Source of the DNA: Tetrastigma voinierianum
Taxonomy: Eukaryota > Streptophyta > Magnoliopsida > Vitales > Vitaceae
Length of the DNA: 64,000 bases
Assembly (NCBI GenBank): GCA_016808115.1
Contig: JAEQBH010001511.1
Coordinates: 1 to 64,000, forward strand
Direction: 5' to 3'
The notes under the pieces were generated by a model. That model searched no databases. It was not told where the DNA came from and was given only the letters and a program-made list of their open reading frames with translations. Position 1 is the first letter of the stretch. Every line of letters starts with the position of its first letter. Position numbers and translations under genes: made by a program. Positions 23,861-33,400 of this stretch are shown here, piece after piece.

Positions 23861-24217
23861 TGGATAAACGATTTCTATTGCCCCATTCGGGTCTATTTCT
23901 GTCTCGAAAAATTTTATTTCTTTTTAGTTCATTTTATTGTAAATGAACTTAAATCAAGCCACTTCCTGACTTCCGAGATTTTCTGCAAAATCTGCCCCCG
24001 GGTTAGCGATTTATCACCCGTAAATTCGCAAAATATTCCTAATTATCCTTCGCACTCTACCTAACTTTTTCAGTCAATGTGATTTCTCGCTGGCATTTGA
24101 ATTTTAACTGGGCAAGAATCCGCTTCGGCCATCCGAGATCTAGAGAATTTTTGGTTTTCAACTGAAATTACCGTTTTACCCTTTTTCAGAAAAATTGAAT
24201 TTTTCTCGGGTTTTACA
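22360..24217 (-). mobile_element. 5' LTR of the deleted gypsy element
   Basis: Seen: it starts TGTGATGCCCC at 22360 and ends TCTCGGGTTTTACA at 24217. At 1858 bp it is slightly shorter than its partner, mainly because the (ATT)n tract at 23821-23861 is about 41 bp. The PBS side faces lower coordinates, as expected for a minus-strand 5' LTR. Confidence 0.8.
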
Positions 24218-24517
24218 CTAAATTTTTTATTAGCGACAAAATTTTGAATTTGTCTCAATATTTGTGGCATGCACTATTTTTAGAGACAAGTATGTAACTT
24301 TTGTTGCTAAACATATTGTTGAGAAGAAATTTATGTGACTATGCCATTCTATAAAATACCTATGACAACATTTTGCATTGAGTGATAAAAGTTTTTGTCT
24401 CGAAATATACATTTTAGCAATGAAATATATCGTCCTAAATTTTGTTGCTAACAAATGTTAGAGAAATTTAAAGACAAAATTTGTTTGTCACTAATGTCTT
24501 TTCTAAAGCATGTATAA

Positions 24518-24850
24518 TGTTCAAATATATTTATTTTATAAATTATAATCCTATATTTATTGAAATATAAATTTATATTTCATAAAATAATATATTGATT
24601 TGAGCATGTGTAACCTTGGGTAAGGATGAAATTCCTATAGGCCGTTTTAACTTTAATATTATTTTTTTATCTTTTCCAAATTGTTTTCATTTTTTCAAAT
24701 TACATTAAAAATATGAGTAATTAAAATATTATCATTTTTCATAATTTACTATTATCATTAGTATCATATCATCATCACCATCATCATTATTAAATAGAAA
24801 TAAAGATTAAAGCTAACTAATTTTTAAATTTGGTTTAATATCTAAGCTAT
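24518..24850. other. AT-rich non-genic stretch
   Basis: AT-rich DNA with a small ATC/ATT repeat near 24765-24795. No gene or element end recognised. Confidence 0.5.
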
Positions 24851-24860
24851 GGTGAATTGG

Positions 24861-25085
24861 CCGCAACTATAAGAATAATTATGGTTAGGGTTATTTTCAA
24901 ACCGCAACTATAAGAATGATTATTGTTGGGGTCATTTTTATGCCACAACTATAAGAATGATTATGGTTAGGCTATTGTTTTGGCACAACTATAAGGAAAG
25001 ATATAAATGAGGGTATTTAGTTTACCACTATTAAAAGAAGAGATATAAAGAGGGTCTTTGTTTGACCGCAACTATAAGATATTTT
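24861..25085 (+). repeat. ~41-bp direct repeat, CCGCAACTATAAG
   Basis: Seen: starts of CCGCAACTATAAG or close variants at 24861, 24902, 24953, 24983, 25024 and 25066 (spacing 41, 51, 30, 41, 42). Most are followed by GAATGATTATGGTTAGGG. Six diverged units. They could be subterminal repeats of a DNA transposon, but no matching terminus was found. Confidence 0.7.
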
Positions 25086-25649
25086 ATTCTGCTACTAAAA
25101 CGTTTAATCTAAACTTAATAATATTTTTTTTAATGATTTAAAAAAAAACATTTCTCAAAATATATACTTGATATATTGAAAATTCACCCTACATGCTGAA
25201 ACTGAAAAAAAATGGTGAATTAAGCAAAGATAGTACATACATCATAAGGAAAACTCTTTTTTTTTTATTTATAAAAACAAACATTTCATTCATTAAATGG
25301 TAGATAAAAGTATGGACAAATAATCTTTCAAATTTTCACAATTGTTAATGAGAAACCAAGCATATATGCTACTAAGAAAAATAAAAATCTTTAGCATAGT
25401 CTGGGTCACAATTATTTTTCTTTTTTCATTTCATACATAGGTCAATGTTATAAAATCCAAGTCAGACAAGTTACCACCAAATTGTTTTACTTCTTGAGGG
25501 GTGGACCAAACAGTTTCTAAAGTAGCTTTACATGGGTGTCTCATTATTACAAAGAAACTTTGTATAGTCATCTAAAGAAACAAAAGCGAAAAACAACCTA
25601 AGGTAGCCAATCGGGTCCACAGAACAAGAATAGTCCTTAATTTATCAGT
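25086..25649. other. AT-rich stretch beside the cellulose synthase fragment
   Basis: No recognisable coding sequence. Homology of the neighbouring gene fragment ends abruptly at 25650, so this DNA was joined to it by a break. Confidence 0.5.
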
Positions 25650-26415
25650 CCTATTGAAAACACAATTTGTTCCCACATAAACTTGTCCTTGAACTCCATC
25701 AAGTCCTTTCATGTTCACCTAAAAGTAATAATTAAAGAATCATCAATAGGCTAACAATAAATCTTCTTTTGATGATATTTTATGTTTCTATTTGTTTTTG
25801 TAATGTGTTAATAAAAATTAATATGCTAATATTTAATTTATGAATGGTATTTTTCATGGCTGGTAGATGACAAATTTCACCCTTCATTATTGTTATGAAG
25901 TGCTTATGATAACTATACAAACCAATTTAAATACTCATATTGCAGTTGCTTTAAACTTACATCAAAGAAGACTATATTGTGATTGACATATCTATCACTA
26001 CGATCAATGCCATTGAACCTCTACAGAAATTGGACGTAACATACATTTGGTCCAACTTGTGGGTCCATCAAGAAACACATTGCCTCACAAGTCACCTTGT
26101 TGTTTTCTACTATAGTGATCGCTACTGGCGTTAAGAATGAAGGAAGCTTTTGTGAGAACTGTAGACGCCTCACCTATCAAAAACCAAAAAAAAAAAAAAT
26201 TAAGTATAATGACGCAACTAATTGCTACACAAAGCAATCACTTTTTTTCAAATATTACTATGTTTGGATACTAATCTTGGTAGATGTACCCTATCATTTT
26301 ATGCATAAGCTTTTTTGCAATGTTGGTAGCCATGTCTCTTCTCTCTTGAGACATACACAAGCCGTGGAAGTTCATTTCCCTCTATATCATGCGCACTAGT
26401 ATGTTCAAGAAAATC
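25650..26415 (-). pseudogene. CESA-like: Cellulose synthase catalytic subunit fragment (three exons)
   Basis: Seen: exon 26290-26415 reads DIEGNELPRLVYVSREKR, then GYQHCKKA. Exon 25961-26173 reads VLTKASFILN, DHY, then EAMCFLMDPQVG, VCYVQF, NGIDRSDRYV and a VFFD end. Exon 25650-25718 reads VNMKGLDGVQGQVYVGTNCV. Splice signals fit: acceptors TTTCAG, GATAG and TTTTAG, and a GAT/GTAAGT donor at 25961. Known: this is the central glycosyltransferase region of plant CESA proteins at the plasma membrane. The DCD motif before HY is lost (SSD), a frameshift follows near 26108, and a TAG replaces a Gln codon at 26021-26023. Upstream exons are cut off by the CACTA element starting near 26462, downstream ones by a break at 25650. 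A CslD origin is less likely because of MDPQVG and NMKGLDG. Confidence 0.9.
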
Positions 26416-26461
26416 CTGAAAGATTGATGAGATATATATTCCAACTTTAGAGTTGGTAATG

Positions 26462-26885
26462 CATCAACCATGAAATAGGACTTTAGGTCACGGTCACCAA
26501 CCGTCACCAAATCAATGAACTCCGTGACTAAAACTTATTGTCGCAGTTTTATGAAACCATGACCAAGCGTCACAATAGTAGGCGTAGGCAAAGGTTTTAG
26601 TCAATGACTTATTTGATCGTGGACTATTTGATTCATTTTTTGTGATACCATAGAAAAATTGTGGATTAAAATAGACGATTAGCTTCCAAATGGACCTTTA
26701 GTCATAGTCAAGATGAAAACCTGTGGTTGTAAGGCACTTTAGCCACGGTTTTCATGCTGGTCGTGACTAAAAAGGTCCAATTTTGATCTAACTGTCCCTA
26801 TTTTTGGTCATGCTTTTAAGTGATCGCCATAAAAATGGATCATGGTCATGGTTTCGCTTGACTGTGACTAAAAATTATGACATTT
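26462..26885. repeat. CACTA subterminal repeats
   Basis: Seen: many copies in both orientations of a GTGACTAAA / TTTAGTCACGG unit, for example TTTAGGTCACGGTCACC at 26482, CCGTGACTAAAAC near 26523, TTTAGTCATAGTC near 26697, TTTAGCCACGGTTTTC near 26738, GTCGTGACTAAAAAGG near 26759 and CTGTGACTAAAAA near 26862. Known: such arrays bind the TNPA-type protein in En/Spm elements. Here they show the 3' side of the minus-strand CACTA. Confidence 0.7.
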
Positions 26886-27192
26886 AAACAATTAATTTTT
26901 TATAGATTCTCATTTTCCAAACCTGTAATAAACAATTAATCTTTTAAACCTGTGTATGCAATAAGCAACTCAACAATTATGAAATTCAAAATTTAAAATA
27001 ATACAATATATCATAATAAATTATCCAAGCTATATAGTTAAAATCAACATAATATGACAAAAACAATAAAAGAGATACAAATTAGGTTTTACATTCTATC
27101 ATATAACGTGAATAAGTCAACTAACCAACCATCACATATTAGTCATAAAAACTAAGGAGTATGTATCATATAAAATGTAGTATAATGTAAGT
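26886..27192. other. CACTA internal non-coding
   Basis: AT-rich DNA between the subterminal repeats and the transposase-family stop codon, probably the 3' untranslated part of the CACTA gene. Confidence 0.5.
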
Positions 27193-28769
27193 CTACTGTT
27201 GCCTTTTTTGAAATTGTTGCATCATTTGCATCATTTGTTATTCAAGTTGTGCTTGCACTCTTTGCATTTCCATAATTTTTCCATCAAACTCTTCTTTTAC
27301 TTCTTCTTGTGTCTTCCTTTAAACTTCTACCAACTTCTCTTCAAATGTTTCAAACATTAAGTAAACTTTTGTTCAAGAACTCTTAAAGATCTCTCGGGCA
27401 TTTTCAAGTTGTGCTAACTCAGGATTTCCCATTTCCTCGGTCCGTTGATCACCCACAATCTCACGACACGAATGCTCGTGACCTGACATTTCTCATAAAA
27501 TCTGCAGTGTAGCCCCTTTATACGAGGAGCTCTACCCATAGTACATTACCTGTACATAACCTGTCCCAACAACATCAAAATCCAAACAAATGAGTAAAAC
27601 GGCCACTTGGGCCCAATAACAATACTCATCATAATACATCAACTATATCCAATAGTTTCAAAAGAGTTAATCAATTCTCTTTTATACAACATATATTAAA
27701 ATTCTAAAATTCTAATACATGTATACATCATGAAACCAAAGCCACAATCCGGCTTTCTTCTAAAACGGCCTCTATGATGAGCCGTCTCCTCGTGAGCTCC
27801 CTGTACCTGAAAAATATGTTCCCTCGATAGGGTGAGCTAATGCTCAGTAGTGGAATCACCCTAAATGGGCTGCTCTCCACCTAAGTGCATATGCAATGCT
27901 CCAAATTAAACACACATTCAAGCAAATGCGTGATCCTACTTGAATGTCTACATGCTCAACTCATATCCCGAGTCCTCACCAACTCCCTCACACCTGCCTA
28001 AGCCATGTATGAGAAAACTAATTTCAAACAAAGTTATTTGTTTATATTTGTGGTCTACCCTCCGATCTAAGTAGTGGACCGTCTCCGATGTTATATTTAG
28101 TGGACTACCCTCCGATGTATATCAATTGGGCCGACTCCAACGATTGATATTTTATATAGACTACCCTCCGATATTATTAATTGGGCCGACTCCGACGATT
28201 GATATTTTACATTTATTAGTCTACCCTCTGAAACAGTTCTCTTAGTTAAACCATCTACGACTCACCCTATCTTCTAGATGTCCCAAGGCATATGAAATGC
28301 ATTGTGATGTCATTTCAATAATTCATATAACACATGCAAATATATAATCATGAATATATTCACATAATTTAAATCACAAAAACATGTCATGTAATTTCAC
28401 AATTCATTACACAAAAAATTAGCTCACTTACTAACATCAAACACAAGCAATTCAACTTGAATTACTCATCCAAACACATTATTTCACAAAAATATTTTCT
28501 GAACACTATTCCTATGAATAGTGAAACCCTTGGGTTACTGTTCCCAACACTCATCAAATCATCGGTTCACTTTGTGAACCCGAATTTCACGACCATTTCC
28601 GTCCTCATACAAACCAACACATGATTTATAGCATAAATTTATGAAATAAATGCCCAAATAAATTTCACGCCCATACCCAAATTGCGGATCAGTCTAATGG
28701 CTAAAAAAATTTCTAACAATTCGGTCCCAAGTTTCAAATCTCAATCAAACTGCTGCCTAAGGCCTCAAG

Positions 28770-30766
28770 TAAGACCCGAAATTCAAATTTAGGGAAAAAG
28801 GGCAAATCGCACTTCGATTACAAAATTGTAATTTCGGGTTAAAAACTCATAATTAATGTCTAGGATCTCTGATGATGAAAACAGACTTCACCGCTGGAAT
28901 CATCCTCAACCCAGCTAGCACGTGAAAACTCGTAATATTCCGAGATACGGAGCTCCGCACGCCGAGGCATCGAGTTCGGTGCCGTAAAACAAATTTCGGC
29001 GCTACGAAAAGTCACAGATATAGCACGACTATGTACCATAAGCAGAACAAAGAGAGAACGATTTAGTGTTCCGACTACGAGATAAATAATATCAATTCCG
29101 TAAAAGAGGGACGAATGGCCACATGATTCGATTTTAAGTCACAAAGACTTAAATTGTAAATAGTGACCTTCTTCATTAAACCAAAGAAAAGAAAAACGTG
29201 GGAACAAAAAAAATTTGGAGATCCAGTGGCTTCATTTTAGAGAGAACTTTTGTATAGGAGAAACTTCTCTGTAATACATGCAAGATCTGGGAATCATGGC
29301 TGGGGCCTTTCAAGACAAGAGGAGAACCGCATTCTACGGAGGCTTCGCGTGCACTGTGTTTTGGGAATTTCTTCAAACTCCTTGAGGTGATTTTCTCCCT
29401 ACTTTGGGTTTGACCCCATTTTAAGACTTTCTCGAATGTGTGAGCCGATTTAGGCCTGGGTCAGGTCATTGATCGGTCCCAAACCTTGGGATCGAATTAA
29501 TATAAAATTTTGAGACAAAATGGAGCAGCCCGTGGCTGCTCCACGGTGGATGTTGGTGCGTGAAATTATGTGTTTTGCTGTTAATCATGTATTGATTGGC
29601 CTGAGGCCTAAGTGCCATGAGCGCGGGTTCACAATGTGAACTTCGACGACATTTATTTGAGTGTTGGAGCAAAGAACCCTAGGGTTTTATCAGTTCTTTA
29701 GAGACAGTGACACGAAAATGTCATGAAAAATATGTGTTTGATTAAGTAATTCGAATTGAATTGCTTGTGGTTTGAACATTAGGCCCAAGTGAGCTTAATT
29801 TTGGTGCTTGAAATGGATAAATACATAACATGTTGTGTGATTTAATTTTTATGTGAATATGCATGCTTACATATTTGCATGTGATTAGACTTTATCGAAA
29901 CGGCATACACGCATTCCATAAGACCTGGAATATCCTAGGACTATAGGAGTTAGTGTTTTATTTAGCCCAGAGTAAAATGGTTCGAGGGTAGTCTAATTTA
30001 AATTACCTGAGGGTAGTCTCATAAACCAAAAATATCAATCGCCGGAGCGCCCAATTCGATATTCATCGGAGGGTAGTCCACAACAAATAATATATCACTG
30101 GTCGGAGCGAATTCAACTGATATATATACACTGTGGAGGGTTGTCCACCATTAAAACTAATATTCTCACACGCGCTTAAAGCAAACAGCGAGAGCTCTGC
30201 AGACTCGAGACTGAGTTGGTCATGTAGACATTCAAGTAGGATCATGCATTTGCTTGAATGTGTGTTTACTTTGGAACATTGCACTGCACTTAGGTGGTGA
30301 GAAGCCCACTTTAGGTGATTCTCCCATCGAGCTTAGCTCACTCCCGAACCCCCTTTATTTTACGTGCATATGAGCTGCATGAGGGACAACTCATTCCAGA
30401 GGTCGTAGTTTTTAAGAAAGCCAGTGTGGCTTTGATGAATTTTCCACATATATTAGAATTCTCTAATTTTGATATATGTTGTTTAAGAGTAATTTACTAA
30501 CTCTTAGAACTATGGGATACAGTTGATATGTTTTTATGGATACTGTAGTAGGGGCCCAAGAGGCCGTTTTTATCCATATTTGTACTATTGTGGTTATATC
30601 GACTCCGCTTGAGATAAAAGTTATATGCAAGTTTTGTAATCGTGAGCTCCCCTGCATAAAGGAGACTCGCCCATTTTCTCTGAAGTGTATCGGGTAACCC
30701 GACATCCACTTGTGTTCCTCGGGTTGACGGTAGTCACCCGACCCCGGATCGCCCGGGGGCGCTACA
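28770..30766 (+). mobile_element. 5' LTR
   Basis: Seen: it begins TAAGACCCGAAATTC (a TG-initial copy is in the 3' LTR) and ends GGGGGCGCTACA. The conserved block GATCTCTGATGATGAAAACA lies about 100 bp in. A block around CTTGAATGTGTGTTTACTTT precedes an ACTTAGGTGG motif near 30290, as in the R region of its relatives. At 1997 bp it is close to the 2037 bp of the 3' LTR, but small indels separate them throughout. Confidence 0.88.
29984..30146 (+). repeat. LTR-internal GAGGGTAGTC repeats
   Basis: Seen: GAGGGTAGTC at 29984, 30009 and 30069 and GAGGGTTGTC at 30136. Between them lie ATATCAATCGCCGGAGCGCC-type spacers of about 60 bp. The same array recurs in the 3' LTR near 38250-38420 and, reversed, in the solo LTR near 28070-28230. 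Confidence 0.7.
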
Positions 30767-30770
30767 ACCT

Positions 30771-30782
30771 TGGTATCGCAGC
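30771..30782 (+). other. Primer binding site
   Basis: Seen: TGGTATCGCAGC, 4 nt after the LTR end. It differs at two central positions from TGGTATCAGAGC, the site complementary to the plant initiator-Met tRNA 3' end. Confidence 0.75.
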
Positions 30783-32445
30783 GATTGGTATACGAATACC
30801 TAGGAGCTCGGTTGGGTATCCATCACCACTAGGTGGTTTGAAGTGAGTATAGGTATATATGGAAACCTAGGATTGAGGGCTTGGGCTTAGGTCAGAGGTC
30901 GTAAGAACATCACCACTAGGTGTGGTTCGATGTCTCGGTTTAGGTATGAGATTACCTAGGAAAATCACAGACAAAACCAGGACTACCACATGTGCACGGT
31001 GTTGAAGTAATGGTAGTGATTTGATGGATTGTTGTGTGAAAAATATGCATAACATGAATGATGGTGTGTATGCCATGTTTTATGTGTTGAGATTGTATGT
31101 GTGCTGGTGATTAGCACATGAATGTATAGGAAACATTTTTTAGTGGTGCCAAAGGTACAAATCGAATTGAAAGTGAAGAAAATAAATTTTTATAAATTTA
31201 TTGGATGAGGATTGAATATGAAAATGGACAGAAAAATAATTTTTATAAATTTATTTGAAGGAGAAAATTTTTCAAAGGAAAATCAAAAAAGGAAAATAAA
31301 TTTCAAATTTATTTGCTAAGAAGTGGAGAAATTAATTTTCTAAGATTTACAAATTGAAAAATTGATGAATGGAGAAAAATAAATTTTATAAATTTATTTG
31401 ATGTATTGGTGGAAAATGAAAAAATGATTTTAGTGATTTTAGTCATTTTCCACTGCTGGAAATAAATGAAAAAAAAATATATATTTATAATGAAAAAACG
31501 AAAAAAAAAAATTTGTGCTGAAAAATTGAGTTGGGCTACTGCCCAAACAATATTGTGAGAAAAATTTTGAATTGCAAGGTTCAAGGAAGAATTGTATTAC
31601 AAGATAGGTGTAGTTCGCTAAGAAACTGTATTGCAATACAGTTAGTGGGCTGAGGTGTACTGCAGCATAGGTTAGCTCAAATTGTATTGCAATACAATAG
31701 AGCTGTATTGTGAGAAGAGGCTGGGCTGCACTGTGTCGCGAGGCAGGCCACGATACGGCCATGCCTGCGCGCACACACGGCCATCGACAGCTGGAGATAC
31801 CGGGCGCCGCGCCGCACTACGCCACGATATGGTGCGCCGGCAGGCAAAGAGCGCTGGGCAGGCGAGCAGCGCTACGGGCGAAAGCAGCGCCGCGCCGGGG
31901 CGCTAGGCGCCAGCGCCGCGAGCGGCGCCGCGGGTGTGCGGCAGGATGCCGCGATACGGCCACCGGGCCTACGATGTGGCGCTTCTTGCCACGACACGGC
32001 TGTGGACCCGCCACGAGAGCGACGAGCCAGGCAAGGCTACCACGCTACTTATCAAGGCACTTAGCGCAAGCCACGCACTAACCGGGTGCTCGCATCCGCT
32101 TGGTTTTTCGAATCGGTTTTCTACCTGATATTTTGAGTCACCGTTTGATCGGTTCATGAACACTGTTCATCACAAAATTTTTCGAAATTTCTTTTTTAAT
32201 TAAATTAATTAAAAATAAGCAAAAATCAAATAAAATTTGATAAAATTTTCGTAAAATGAAAATTTTAAAAAATAAAATTTTTGTGGATCGTAATGATTTT
32301 ATTTTAGATAAATTGTCCTACATCATTCATAATTGTAGGAACTTGATATATACGCCGGGTTATTGTGTAAGGATTAGTGTCTCGAGGCTGTATTATGCCT
32401 CGAGATATCAGACATGACCCATTGACTGCCATGTTGATTGTGTAG
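30783..32445 (+). other. 5' leader with GC-rich GTCGCGA/CGATACGG segment
   Basis: Untranslated leader between PBS and gag. Seen: AT-rich repeats of AAATTTATTTG near 31180-31400, then a GC-rich island about 31730-32060 with TGTCGCGAGG, CCACGATACGGCC, GCCACGATATGG and GCCACGACACGG. Next come GGTTCATGAACACTGTTCAT near 32145 and AT-rich DNA up to the gag ATG. The leader of the element at 56.2 kb has the same layout. Confidence 0.65.
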
Positions 32446-33400
32446 ATGGCTAGTATAGGGCGAGGACGCCGAGGACGTCCACGTGGCGCCGGTCAAGCAC
32501 CACCGACATTTGATCACCACGGTGATTTGACCTCAAGAGCCTTGTCGAGGTCAGAGAGGAAACAGAACAAGCTGCTATCGTGACGCTAGCGGGCAAATAG
32601 TCAGGAGGTCCTAGTAACCTCTGAGAGATCAGAGCGCACCACCCCTCCGACATTCACTAGGAGGAGACCATGGTGGCGCACTACTGGGTTTATGCAGACG
32701 AGAACGTGATCGGAGGCTATGGAGATCAATTCCGATACGACTCAGGTCGTTAGCGCCTTCCAGCCCAGAGGGCGCAGGTCGCATAGTGGAGATGGGTCAG
32801 ACTACTGCAGACCTAGAGGTTATGATACGGCGAGTTTCGTGGAGTCGTTCACGGCAAGTATTTTCCAGAGACTGCGAGACAAGCCAAAGCTCAGGAGTTC
32901 CTAGAGCTGAAGCAAGGAGCAATGACAGTGATGGACTACGTGGCCCAATTCACGGAGTTAGCCAGATTTGCGGATGACTACGTGGCCAGCTGCATACGGC
33001 GCCAAGGTTAGAGGTTCAGAATGGATCACCAGGTTGTCCATTCGCGCTGTGATTGCAGGACTCCGCCACAGGATATGGATTCTATGGTCAGAATTTGCCC
33101 CACCATAGAGAGAGAGATATGGAGGATGCTCCTAACACTCGGGATGCGAGTGTTGAAGTGCAAGAGGAAGGATAGCCGGCCTTCCTCCAGTCACAGTGGA
33201 AGAAAGGCAGGAGCTCTAGTCTCGCACAAGGATCTCGCAGTCACGCCATCCGTGCCAAGGACATGAGCTGCCTTGGCCAGCAGACAGATGAGAGTTGCCA
33301 CAGCAGATACGTATGGTGTGCTACTCATTGTCGCTGTACTCGACACATGAGACGATTGCCCCCAAAGACAAGGATCCTGTGGCTCAGGGACATCACAGCC
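32446..33400 (+). pseudogene. Chromovirus-like gag, decayed
   Basis: Seen: ATG at 32446 opens MASIGRGRRGRPRGAGQAPP, followed by FDHH. After frame changes the capsid region is visible near 32850-33080, with KYFPETARQAKAQEF-like and MTVMDYVAQFTELARFADDY-like pieces, then DMDSMV and IEREI. A basic KRKD linker and an altered CCHC region lie near 33270-33400. Known: this is the retrotransposon Gag capsid and nucleocapsid layout; it would package element RNA. At least three frameshifts rule out a product. Confidence 0.8.

Larger units (their letters stand above)
18675..24217 (-). mobile_element. Internally deleted Ty3/gypsy element with two LTRs
   Basis: Seen, in minus orientation: a 5' LTR (22360-24217), a PBS-like GCTCAGCTACCG complement just below it, a gag remnant (21290-21847), a PPT-like purine run (complement of TTCTTCCTTG at 20665) and a 3' LTR (18675-20664). 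The internal region is only about 1.7 kb; protease, RT, RNase H and integrase are absent. Inference: a deletion derivative that depended on proteins from relatives such as those at 28.8 and 56.2 kb. The 24218-24222 flank CTAAA has no clear mate at the left end. The element split the CACTA-like element. Confidence 0.8.
18610..24517. mobile_element. Small CACTA-like element split by a gypsy element
   Basis: Seen: CACTACTAGAAAAGGGATAA at 18610 followed by TTAGTGACGAAC is a CACTA-type terminus. After the gypsy insertion, 24218-24517 holds repeats of the subterminal type (TTAGCGACAAA, TTAGAGACAAG, GTTGCTAA). It closes with TTTGTCACTAATGTCTTTTCTA, an inverted, diverged match to the left end. Together the halves are about 0.37 kb, without a gene. 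Known: CACTA elements have CACTA ends and short subterminal repeats. The 3-bp target duplication is not recognisable, so the right end is approximate. Confidence 0.6.

Noticed and set aside
24861..26885. Cellulose synthase exons captured within a Pack-CACTA element
   Set aside because: The CACTA-like terminus at about 26462 points away from the exons, introns are retained, and no second terminus encloses them. Insertion beside the gene is the simpler reading.
31710..32163. Arg/Ala-rich frames in the GC-rich leader
   Set aside because: Compositional frames on both strands in an untranslated leader; the true gag start is at 32446.
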